Assembly (NCBI GenBank): GCA_022706085.1
Contig: JAKJDF010000011.1
Location: forward strand, 1 to 64,000
Source: Candidatus Latescibacterota bacterium
Lineage (GTDB): Bacteria; Latescibacterota; MWCZ01
Direction of reading: 5' to 3'
DNA length: 64,000 bases
Each line of letters opens with the position of its first letter. Positions within the stretch are counted from its first letter, which is position 1. The notes under the pieces are model-generated. The model ran no database searches and was not told where the DNA came from. It was given only the letters and a program-made list of their open reading frames with translations. Shown piece after piece: positions 24,710 to 32,330 of this stretch. Both the position numbers and the translations under genes were made by a program.

Positions 24710-25819
24710 TTACCGGATGGTGACCTCCACCTTCTGCGTGTTGAAGCAATAGTACATGCCGCCTGACTGAAAGTCTGTCCAGACGAGCCAGAAAGAAGTG
24801 CCGTCGGGCGCGATCCATTTCGGGGATATCTGCGGCTGATAGGCGCGCGCCTTTTCATCGCAGGCAGGCGTCCAGGCGGTTTCTTCATGCACCTGTTCCC
24901 ACGGACCCCACGGAGTGGGTGAAGTCCAGAAACCCAGGTAACTGGGCTTGCCGAACCACATGCCGTCGGGCGCGCATCCCATGCCCCAGTTGGCCATCAG
25001 GTAAACGCCAAGCGGCCAATAGTAAACCACGCTCGGATGCCACGCATACGGGTGGATCTTTGTGTTCACCCAGCCGGAGGGGAATGTATGGACAGGAACA
25101 CGTTCGTTAATGTTGGCGGACCATGTGGCGCTTCCGTCAGCCTTTCGCCCACCGAAGAACTCGTACGCCGATCGGTCGAGTATGCGCTGTTTCGGCACTC
25201 GGCAGAGAACCGTCTGGTTCATGGTGCCTTCGGTGTTACCGTTGGGTGCATAGAGGTAGACGAATCCATCCCGGTTGTGCTCGTAGTTTCGGCCCATCTG
25301 GAGCACAGTGATGAGCTGAAACGCCTCGTCTGGTTCATTGAAGAAGAGCATGTTCTGGCGGCTCCGCTCCTCCCAGGGCTCCCACCGTACCGGGCCACCG
25401 TCCTGATTTCGCCATGTGCGACCGTTGTCGGGGGAGTAAATGAGCTTGATTCCCACAAAACGCGGTTCTACCTCCTCGAACGGCCGGTTGGGCGTGCTGA
25501 GGAAATGATAGATCGCCCCATCAAGCGCCAGGATGCCGAAGCCGTAGTAGCGATTACGGTTGGGTAATGGTTCAGTGAGAAGGTCGGGAAACCCCGGCAG
25601 ATGCTCGAAGGAATGGTTCGGCGGCGCGCCGTTGATTGCATACACGCGGGTGTTGTAGTCTTTGCCGGTGTAGCCAGGCACATGGTCCCATCCCCTTCCA
25701 TCGCACAGCCCGGCGTAGACTTTGTCATCGTTCGCCCAGGTCATGTGCCAGTTGTCACCTGAGCCGCCGGACCGCCAGACGGTCTCTTCGAGCCTTTTCA
25801 TGCGGATGATGCGTGCCAT
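24710..25819 (-). CDS. DUF4185-like five-bladed propeller protein
   Basis: 369 residues resembling the DUF4185 family of glycosidase-like propellers. The entry motif is DNWHMTWANDDKVYAGLCDG, followed by GILALDGAIYHFLS, IKLIYSPDNGRTWRNQDGG, YLYAPNGN, SYLGFWTSPTPWGPWEQV and the end SFWLVWTDFQ. The function of the family is unknown. Context elsewhere suggests glycan processing. The start MARIIRMKRL at 25819 follows AAGGA by nine bases, and an ATG 19 codons upstream would run through a dyad operator. There is no signal peptide. It is transcribed toward the DnaA-box-like gap and has no operon partner. Confidence 0.78.
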   Translation of the reverse strand: MARIIRMKRLEETVWRSGGSGDNWHMTWANDDKVYAGLCDGRGWDHVPGYTGKDYNTRVYAINGAPPNHSFEHLPGFPDLLTEPLPNRNRYYGFGILALDGAIYHFLSTPNRPFEEVEPRFVGIKLIYSPDNGRTWRNQDGGPVRWEPWEERSRQNMLFFNEPDEAFQLITVLQMGRNYEHNRDGFVYLYAPNGNTEGTMNQTVLCRVPKQRILDRSAYEFFGGRKADGSATWSANINERVPVHTFPSGWVNTKIHPYAWHPSVVYYWPLGVYLMANWGMGCAPDGMWFGKPSYLGFWTSPTPWGPWEQVHEETAWTPACDEKARAYQPQISPKWIAPDGTSFWLVWTDFQSGGMYYCFNTQKVEVTIR

Positions 25820-25848
25820 ACCGTGGTTCCTTCTGCGGAAAGCGAGCG

Positions 25849-25876
25849 TTGAGTGTGAAGGATGATGTACACTCAA
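25849..25876 (-). promoter_or_regulatory. Operator-like dyad upstream of the DUF4185-like gene
   Basis: A perfect eight-base inverted repeat, TTGAGTGT / ACACTCAA, with a 12-base spacer begins 30 bases upstream of the start at 25819. Flanking AAGCG and CGCTT extend the symmetry. Its size and place fit a repressor operator over the promoter, but no regulator gene is adjacent. Confidence 0.5.
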
Positions 25877-26064
25877 TGATCACGCTTCGGCCGCGCAGGC
25901 TCAACCGCCGTGTGCACGCGTCCTTGTGAGTACGGTGGCCGTCCGTTGCCCCGTGGAAGCGCACCAGCAACACTTGCGACGCAACGGGGTAGCGAGCTAT
26001 TTTTGAAAGTAATTCGCGCTGGAGCCCGGTGCTCCAGGAGATTTCTCCTTGTCGTGAGGAGTAT

Positions 26065-26190
26065 ATGAGTAGCCCGGACGGCAACAGTAGCCCGAGCATC
26101 ATCCAATCCGCCGCAATCGAAGAACAACAGGCCGACGTTCCTCCTTTGCGGGCGTGGGCGGCAGCGGTGGCGTACCCATTTCTCCTCTGA
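26065..26190 (+). CDS. Putative 41-residue leader peptide upstream of mgtA
   Basis: A small ORF (MSSPDGNSSPSIIQ ... AYPFLL) has a GGAG site four bases before its ATG. It carries five prolines in 41 residues, including an adjacent pair at 26-27. Its TGA (26188-26190) overlaps the first base pairs of a long palindrome that leads to mgtA. In Salmonella, mgtA is controlled by translation of a proline-containing leader peptide (MgtL). A similar role here is inference by position only. A 41-codon ORF can arise by chance in GC-rich DNA. Confidence 0.35.
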   Translation: MSSPDGNSSPSIIQSAAIEEQQADVPPLRAWAAAVAYPFLL

Positions 26191-26266
26191 TGATGTGAAA
26201 CGGTGTTCGCCTCTGACCGCTGTTGCCCCTGTGCGGTCAAAAAGAGGCGAATCATGGCACATCATC
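26189..26266 (+). promoter_or_regulatory. Three-tier palindrome in the mgtA leader
   Basis: Three nested perfect arms: GATGATGTG with CACATCATC (26189/26258), TTCGCCTCT with AGAGGCGAA (26206/26243) and GACCGC with GCGGTC (26215/26233), around a 12-base loop. That is 24 paired bases per arm, with internal loops of 8+6 and 0+4 bases. It starts on the stop codon of the putative leader ORF. I do not see the M-box magnesium riboswitch consensus. It is probably an RNA structure, or a protein-binding site. The rest of the 25820-26431 gap shows nothing else I can name beyond the dyad, the small ORF and the RBS hairpin. Confidence 0.6.
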
Positions 26267-26396
26267 CATTCAATCTCTCTTTCTGCGAATCCTTCCCACC
26301 TTACGATCGGTAACCTCACGGCAGACGCGCGGTGAAGTTAGCGGTGATGCCGCCCTGTCGTTTCGCGGCAGGTTCTCCTCGTTTGTTGAGTTGAAT

Positions 26397-26427
26397 CCCT
26401 CCGCGTATCTCCGCACAGGAAGGAGGG
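26397..26427 (+). promoter_or_regulatory. Hairpin that would mask the mgtA ribosome site
   Basis: CCCTCC at 26397-26402 is fully complementary to GGAGGG at 26422-26427, which is the core of the mgtA Shine-Dalgarno sequence four bases before the ATG at 26432. Pairing would close the ribosome site, so a switch with the upstream palindrome is conceivable. Confidence 0.45.
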
Positions 26428-26431
26428 CGGT

Positions 26432-29089
26432 ATGAAACGGGGAATCTTTGCGCGATTTGCCGGGGTAACTCCGGTCCCGACAACGGACCGCGGCACATCG
26501 AACGAGAACGAGAGAAGGCTGGTTGCCTTCTGTACGAAACCCCTTCGGGACGTCTTCGCCGAACTCGACACATCGCCCCGCGGGCTGAGCTCGGAACAGG
26601 CAGAACATCGCCTGGAGGAGTACGGCGCCAACGAACTGCCGGACCGCCATCGCCCCGGCCTGTGGGTGGACATCCTCAACCGCCTGAAAAGCCCGCTGGT
26701 CATACAGCTTCTCGTGATCGCGTTCGTCTCCGCTCTTATTGGCGAAACGAAGTCCACCATCATTGTGAGCGCCATGATTTTTCTCAGCGTCGGGCTGTCG
26801 TATGCACTGGACCGGCGGTCGAGTCGTGCAGTGGAATCGCTCGGGAAGCGCGTTCAATCGCGCACCTTCGTGCTGAGGGACGGGCTGGAGAAGGAAATCA
26901 AAAGCTCAGAGATCGTTCCCGGCGACGTAGTACTCCTGCATGCCGGCACCATTGTTCCTGCTGATCTGCGGCTGATAGTCGCCAAGGATTTCTTCGTCAG
27001 CGAATCGAGTCTGACCGGCGAGTCCATGGCCGTCGAGAAGACGGTTGGGACCCCCGGTACCTCCGTGCAATCGGCGCTGGAGATGCCGAACGCCTGTTTT
27101 CTCGGCACCTCGGTCACCAGCGGAACGGCACGGGGACTCGTGGTCAATACCGGCTCCCGGACCTTGTACGGGGCAATTTCCGCACGGCTCTCCGAGAGAA
27201 GCGAAGAAACGAGTTTTGACCGGGGCGTGCGTTCGTTCACCTGGTTGATGATCCGGTTCATGGTGGTGATGGTGTGCGTGGTGTTTTTCATCGTCGGTCT
27301 GACCAAGGGAAACTGGATTGAGGCGCTGCTCTTCGGCCTCTCCGTCGCCGTCGGGCTCACCCCGGAAATGCTCCCGATGATCGTCACGGTAAACCTGGCC
27401 AAAGGCGCGCTCACGATGGCGAAAAAGAAGGTCATCGTGAAGAGGCTCCCGGCAATTCAGAACTTCGGCGCCATTGACATCCTCTGCACGGACAAAACCG
27501 GGACTCTGACGCAGGATAGGGTGGTTCTTGAACGCCATGTTGATGTTCTCGGAAACACCACTGAAGACGTCCTGAACTACGCGTACCTCAACAGCTATTT
27601 CCAGACCGGGCTTCGCAACCTGATAGATCGCGCGGTGATTGACTCTGCGGATCTGGACGCGGACCTGCAGTGCCGCCTGGTGGACGAACTGCCCTTTGAT
27701 TTTCAGCGCCGGCGCATGTCCGTCGTGGTGGATTACGAGGGGGATCACGTGTTGATCTGCAAGGGTGCGGTGGAGGAGATCTACGCGTGCTGCGGCAGCT
27801 ATCAGATCGATGACGAGGTTTACCCGCTGATCGACATGATCCGCACGGATCTCTTCGAGGAGGTGGAAAGGCTCAACCGCGATGGCTTCCGGGTCCTTGG
27901 CATTGCCTATCGCGAATTCCCGCGAACGAAGACGGTGTTCACGGTCGCGGATGAACGCGAGCTCATCCTGCTCGGGTACATTGCCTTCTTCGACCCGCCA
28001 AAGCCCTCAGCGACCGAAGCCATTGAGCTGCTGAAAAAGGCGGGAGTCAAAGTGAAAGTGCTGACAGGCGACAACGGTCTTGTCACTGAAAAGGTCTGCC
28101 GCAACGTGGAGCTGGAAGTTGATAGAATCGTCACCGGAACAGAGCTTTCGGAGCTCTCACCCGCTGATTTCGTGGAGACCGTGCAGACCAATGACGTTTT
28201 CGTCAAGTTGTCTCCGGCGCAGAAAGAGCAGATCGTGAGGGTGCTGCGGAGGAACGGGAACGTTGTCGGTTTCATGGGAGACGGTATCAACGATGCACCC
28301 GCCCTGAAGGCAGCGGACGTCGGTATTTCGGTGGATTCCGCGGTGGACGTGGCCAAGGAATCTGCGGATATTGTGCTGCTCGAGAAAAGCCTTCTCGTGC
28401 TGGAAGAAGGCATCATGGAGGGGCGGCGGGTTTTCGCCAACATCGTCAAATACATCCGCATGGGCGCCAGCTCCAACTTCGGCAACATGTTCAGCGTGCT
28501 CGGGGCGAGTTACCTGTTGCCGTTCCTGCCGATGAAGCCGGTACAGATTCTTACGAACAACCTGCTGTACGACTTCTCGCAGACCGGCATCCCCGCGGAC
28601 AATGTGGACGAGGAATTACTCGCAAAACCGCTCAAATGGAACATCTCGAACGTAAAGCGATTCATGATGTTCGTGGGGCCCATCAGCTCCATCTTCGATT
28701 ACGCCACGTTCGCGCTGATGTGGTTTTTCTTCAGGTCCAGCGAGTTCCTGAATCCCTCCCTCGGAGGAGCGGAGAAGAACGCTCTGGCAAGCCTGTTCCA
28801 GACGGGATGGTTCGTTGAGTCGCTCCTCACGCAGACGCTGATCGTCCATATCATCAGGACGAGAAGAATCCCCTTTTTCGGAAGTCGGGCTTCCCTCCAC
28901 ATGACGCTGACCACGCTCGCTGTCGTGGCGGTCGGGGCGTGGCTGCCCTACTCACCCTTCGCCCCCGGTCTGGGAATGACTCCGCTACCCCCCGTGTACT
29001 GGGCGTGGATTGCGGCGTTCCTCGTGTCCTACGGGATTCTGACGCATCTGGTGAAGACATGGTTCTTCAACCGGTATGGAGGTGATTGA
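26432..29089 (+). CDS. mgtA: Magnesium-translocating P-type ATPase
   Basis: 885-residue P3B-type ATPase that imports Mg2+ across the cytoplasmic membrane. Visible are the actuator TGES (residues 195-198), the phosphorylated Asp354 in DKTGTLT preceded by membrane helices with VAVGLTPEMLP, the hinge GDGINDAPALKAADVGIS, and the C-terminal membrane block with FGNMFSVLGASYLLPFLPM and LTNNLLYDFSQ, all typical of MgtA/MgtB. Length matches the family (about 900). A strong AAGGAGGG site precedes ATG 26432. The 240 bases upstream hold a putative leader ORF and structured elements, as expected for a Mg2+-responsive gene. A PTS EIIA-like gene follows two bases after the stop. Confidence 0.96.
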   Translation: MKRGIFARFAGVTPVPTTDRGTSNENERRLVAFCTKPLRDVFAELDTSPRGLSSEQAEHRLEEYGANELPDRHRPGLWVDILNRLKSPLVIQLLVIAFVSALIGETKSTIIVSAMIFLSVGLSYALDRRSSRAVESLGKRVQSRTFVLRDGLEKEIKSSEIVPGDVVLLHAGTIVPADLRLIVAKDFFVSESSLTGESMAVEKTVGTPGTSVQSALEMPNACFLGTSVTSGTARGLVVNTGSRTLYGAISARLSERSEETSFDRGVRSFTWLMIRFMVVMVCVVFFIVGLTKGNWIEALLFGLSVAVGLTPEMLPMIVTVNLAKGALTMAKKKVIVKRLPAIQNFGAIDILCTDKTGTLTQDRVVLERHVDVLGNTTEDVLNYAYLNSYFQTGLRNLIDRAVIDSADLDADLQCRLVDELPFDFQRRRMSVVVDYEGDHVLICKGAVEEIYACCGSYQIDDEVYPLIDMIRTDLFEEVERLNRDGFRVLGIAYREFPRTKTVFTVADERELILLGYIAFFDPPKPSATEAIELLKKAGVKVKVLTGDNGLVTEKVCRNVELEVDRIVTGTELSELSPADFVETVQTNDVFVKLSPAQKEQIVRVLRRNGNVVGFMGDGINDAPALKAADVGISVDSAVDVAKESADIVLLEKSLLVLEEGIMEGRRVFANIVKYIRMGASSNFGNMFSVLGASYLLPFLPMKPVQILTNNLLYDFSQTGIPADNVDEELLAKPLKWNISNVKRFMMFVGPISSIFDYATFALMWFFFRSSEFLNPSLGGAEKNALASLFQTGWFVESLLTQTLIVHIIRTRRIPFFGSRASLHMTLTTLAVVAVGAWLPYSPFAPGLGMTPLPPVYWAWIAAFLVSYGILTHLVKTWFFNRYGGD

Positions 29090-29091
29090 CA

Positions 29092-29895
29092 ATGGATACT
29101 CTGCTGGACGCGCTGCAGGAAGGCCGGTTGTTCGAGCTGCCTGAAAACGACAAATCGCATGCGCTGCAGTTTCTGGCGCACATCATCGAGGCGTTTCCCG
29201 AAACGCCCGCGGGAACCGACGTGGTGGAAAGCGTCATGAAAAGAGAGCAGGTGGCCACCACAGCCATCGGCAAAGGCTGGGCCTGCCCTCATGCGCGAAT
29301 TCCCGGCGACGAGGACCTTATGTGCGTGGTGGGGTGGAGCCCGGCCGGGATTGACTATGGCTCGCCGGACGGCGCACCCGTTTCGCTCGTCGTTATGTAC
29401 CTCGTTCCGGATAACCAGAGGAACCACTACCTGCGCGAGATTTCCTCGCTGGCAAAGGCGATCGAGAGCTATTCCGGCGGAGAGAAGCTGCGGGAAGCCA
29501 CGGACCTTGATGATATCCGCGGGTATCTGCTCGACCTCATCGAAACAGGCGAAAAGACGGTAGTCCCGGATACGCGCGCGCGGATGATCCGCCTTCAAAC
29601 CAGACCGGCACGGGAAGCGGCGGCCGTTCAGGACCTTTCAAACCTGATCGTGGAACCCGTGACGATTATCGCCGGCCCGGGAATGAACGACGTTGTTCTG
29701 GCTCAGAATCCCGTTCTTTTCGAACAACTCCGGTCCGTGAACGGGCTTGCCGAGCGGCTGGACGCCGGAGGTGTGTTTCAGAATGGCGGGTGGCGCGTGC
29801 TGAAGCGCAGTTCCACGCTGTATCAGGGGGGACGCGTCGCGCATGACTGCCTGGCGATCAGGATGGCTCCCCAGACTCCCGCGCGCCAGGCGTAG
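29092..29895 (+). CDS. PTS EIIA (fructose/nitrogen type)-like protein with extra C-terminal domain
   Basis: 268 residues. Residues 1-155 fit a type-2 PTS EIIA domain, with the phospho-acceptor His67 in IGKGWACPHARIP. Residues 160-268 form an additional domain I do not recognise (NLIVEPVTIIAGPGMNDVVL). No sugar permease (EIIB/C), HPr or EI is in the window, so a regulatory role like EIIA-Ntr is more likely than sugar uptake. The ATG at 29092 lies two bases after the mgtA stop with a GGAGGTGA site inside mgtA, so translation is tightly coupled. This suggests the protein regulates or senses the Mg2+ transporter, which is inference. Confidence 0.82.
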   Translation: MDTLLDALQEGRLFELPENDKSHALQFLAHIIEAFPETPAGTDVVESVMKREQVATTAIGKGWACPHARIPGDEDLMCVVGWSPAGIDYGSPDGAPVSLVVMYLVPDNQRNHYLREISSLAKAIESYSGGEKLREATDLDDIRGYLLDLIETGEKTVVPDTRARMIRLQTRPAREAAAVQDLSNLIVEPVTIIAGPGMNDVVLAQNPVLFEQLRSVNGLAERLDAGGVFQNGGWRVLKRSSTLYQGGRVAHDCLAIRMAPQTPARQA

Positions 29896-30067
29896 CGCCG
29901 CGTTCCCGCGCATCCAGCTCCGCAGTCGGTCCTCTGCGACGGATGGCGCACCTTCCCGGCAGAACAGGCTCGTCCGTCCCCCACCGCGTTTGTTCCCGAA
30001 GCTCGCCGCGCTACACTTTGCACAGTGTCTGAGATAACCACGTCGTTCCGCTTCCCGGGGCAAACCC

Positions 30068-32296
30068 ATGCAATCCGCGGCCCAGAACTCTCTCAACCGG
30101 CCCTGTTCCCATGCTTCCTTTCGCGCCGGCACAATTCCGGGTGTCTGTTGGCGTTCCGGCAGCGCGGTGTTCGACGAGATGTTCCGCGATGGTCGTCTGA
30201 TGTGCCGGTACTGGAACGCGAACGGGCAGATATGGCCTGAAATGCACTTCGAAAACACGTCATGGGCGGCAAATCAGCCCGCCGACACGTTCCACCTCGC
30301 CATCAACCGGCACGATCTCGCCGGCGGGTATTCGTGGCTGGGCGCGGAGGCAACGCCCGACCCATCGCCGTACCGGCGGAGGCTGAGCGACCGGGATGAA
30401 CTGCCGGTCACGCACGGCGTCGTTCGCCTCGCCCATGCTGAGGCGCGAGTAGAGGTTGCCGTGCACACGCGTATCGACGGCGGTCCGTTCATCGTCCGCT
30501 GGCTAGAGATCACCAACCGCGATTCTGCTTCTGTTGCCATATCTGCGGTATCTCCCTTCGCCGGAGCGCTCTGGGCGCACCGGTATGAAGAGCACCTGCC
30601 GCCCTCCCGCGAGAGCCCGTTCGAGGTGGCGTACAACCACGCCTTCGAGTGGGGCCATGAAGGTGATTTCTGGTTCCAGCCGCTCATGCCGGGCGTGCTT
30701 GCCGTTGACGGAGGCAGGAAAGGCCGCAGCGGATGGGGCAGGCCGGCCTTCTGGGCGCGCAACCTGTGCAATGGACAGACGTTCGTGTGCGAGCTCGCGT
30801 GGGGCGGGAATTACGAATTCGCACTGGACTGCCGGTTCCACCCGCGTGCGGCGCAGGACCCCACCCGGCTCGACACGCCACGGGCGGAACTGTACTTCCG
30901 CATGGGGCTCTCGGGGTATGACGAAGCACTCCGCGTCGTTGAACCGGGAGAAACCGTGACCACGCCGGCCGTACACGCGGCGCTGTTCCACGCGGATACC
31001 GACGACATCGTGCAGGCGACGCATGAGCACGTGCGCAGTGTTGTGATGCCGGCGCAGATCCCCGGGCGGGAGGTGGAAATCGAAGCGAACCACCGCGGCT
31101 ATCTGTGCGACCGGGAGAATGTTCCCGATATCCTGAAGGACGTGGACGTGGCGGCGGCGATCGGCGCGGAGATGTACGTAATAGACGCCGGCTGGTACGG
31201 CAATGAACCGAACCAGTGGGGAAACAACGTCGGGGACTGGCACGACGGGCCGTGGATGAAGGAAGGCGGCGGCCTGAAGGCGGTCGCGGACTACGTCCAC
31301 AGAAAATGCATGAAGTTCGGACTGTGGGTCGAAATCGAGGCTGCCGGCGCACACAGTACGCTCAAGAAGGAGCATCCGGACTGGCTGATGACACGGGACG
31401 GGGACCCGGTTGCCGGAGGACGGGCGCTGGACCTGACTAAGCCGGAGGTTGCCGGGTTCGTCGAAAGCGAAATCGAACGACTCATCCGAACATACGACCT
31501 CGACATGTTCCGCATAGACCACAACCACTGCATCCAGCCGGCGGGGAACAGGAACCTTCACGGGTTCACGGAAGACCTGATGTGGCGGTACTACGATGTG
31601 CTGTACGGGATATTTGACCGCCTGCGCAAACGGTTCCCGAATGTCGTGTTTCAGAACTGTGCCGGCGGCGGCGGGCGGCTTGACTGGGGCACGCTGGCGC
31701 GGTTCCACAACACGGAGCTTTCCGACTGGATGCGCATGCCGCGCGGCTTGAAAATCCTCAATGGCGTCACCATGTCGCTTCCCCCGGAGATACTGCTGCG
31801 CACGTTTGGCACGGAGGTGGGCGAGCACGCGCTCGAGGGCGACGTGGATACCCAGCTCCGGCTGTGCTTCTGTCGCCCGATCTTCCGCGGCATCGCGCCA
31901 TCGACGGACGCTCTGGCTCCCTGCCTCCGCGACCGCATCACTCACTATCTCGATATATTCCGGAAGCAAATCCGGCCAGTCATGCGGGATGGACTGGTAT
32001 TTCACCATACGCCGTTCCTTTCTCACCAGGAAATCACTCCGTGGTGCGTGCTGGAGTACGCATCGCCGGACCGCACCCGCGCGGTCGCGGCGGTGTTCAG
32101 AACGTCCGCAGAAGGAACGGGAGAGTACCTCTTCCGCCCGCGCGGGCTGGATCTGTCAACCACGTACCGCGTCGTGCTGGATAACCGCAACCAGTCGTTC
32201 CGGGCGACGGGCAGAGACCTGGTCACCGATGGCGTCCGGCTGCAAATCGACCGCGCGCTCGCGTCGGAATTGATCGTATGTGAGGCTGTTCGTTGA
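30068..32296 (+). CDS. Alpha-galactosidase-like glycoside hydrolase, GH36 type
   Basis: 742 residues. An N-terminal beta-sandwich (to about 330) is followed by a barrel with GH36 landmarks: YVIDAGWYGNEP, KFGLWVEIEAAG (canonical KFGLWxEPE), the nucleophile Asp in MFRIDHNH (canonical KWDxN), FQNCAGGGGRLDWGT, and the acid/base Asp in LSDW. Substitutions at the substrate signatures (EIEAAG for EPEMV, RIDHN for KWDMN) suggest a substrate other than simple alpha-galactosides. A C-terminal beta domain closes the protein. The ribosome site is weak. No signal peptide is seen. It leads a plus-strand cluster with a barrel protein, an unknown protein and a UroD-like protein. Confidence 0.85.
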   Translation: MQSAAQNSLNRPCSHASFRAGTIPGVCWRSGSAVFDEMFRDGRLMCRYWNANGQIWPEMHFENTSWAANQPADTFHLAINRHDLAGGYSWLGAEATPDPSPYRRRLSDRDELPVTHGVVRLAHAEARVEVAVHTRIDGGPFIVRWLEITNRDSASVAISAVSPFAGALWAHRYEEHLPPSRESPFEVAYNHAFEWGHEGDFWFQPLMPGVLAVDGGRKGRSGWGRPAFWARNLCNGQTFVCELAWGGNYEFALDCRFHPRAAQDPTRLDTPRAELYFRMGLSGYDEALRVVEPGETVTTPAVHAALFHADTDDIVQATHEHVRSVVMPAQIPGREVEIEANHRGYLCDRENVPDILKDVDVAAAIGAEMYVIDAGWYGNEPNQWGNNVGDWHDGPWMKEGGGLKAVADYVHRKCMKFGLWVEIEAAGAHSTLKKEHPDWLMTRDGDPVAGGRALDLTKPEVAGFVESEIERLIRTYDLDMFRIDHNHCIQPAGNRNLHGFTEDLMWRYYDVLYGIFDRLRKRFPNVVFQNCAGGGGRLDWGTLARFHNTELSDWMRMPRGLKILNGVTMSLPPEILLRTFGTEVGEHALEGDVDTQLRLCFCRPIFRGIAPSTDALAPCLRDRITHYLDIFRKQIRPVMRDGLVFHHTPFLSHQEITPWCVLEYASPDRTRAVAAVFRTSAEGTGEYLFRPRGLDLSTTYRVVLDNRNQSFRATGRDLVTDGVRLQIDRALASELIVCEAVR

Positions 32297-32330
32297 ACAG
32301 GCGTACCACCATCTCGGAAGGAATCCAGTC

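Noticed and set aside
26189-26431. M-box magnesium riboswitch
   Set aside because: Position would fit, but I cannot find its conserved segments. A covariance-model search is needed to exclude a divergent one.
29896-30067. Promoter for the GH36 cluster
   Set aside because: Some AT-richer words exist, but I could not place a convincing -35/-10 pair, so no feature is reported.
30503-32026. 507-codon minus-strand open frame
   Set aside because: Antisense shadow of the GH36-like gene, which has clear catalytic motifs on the plus strand.
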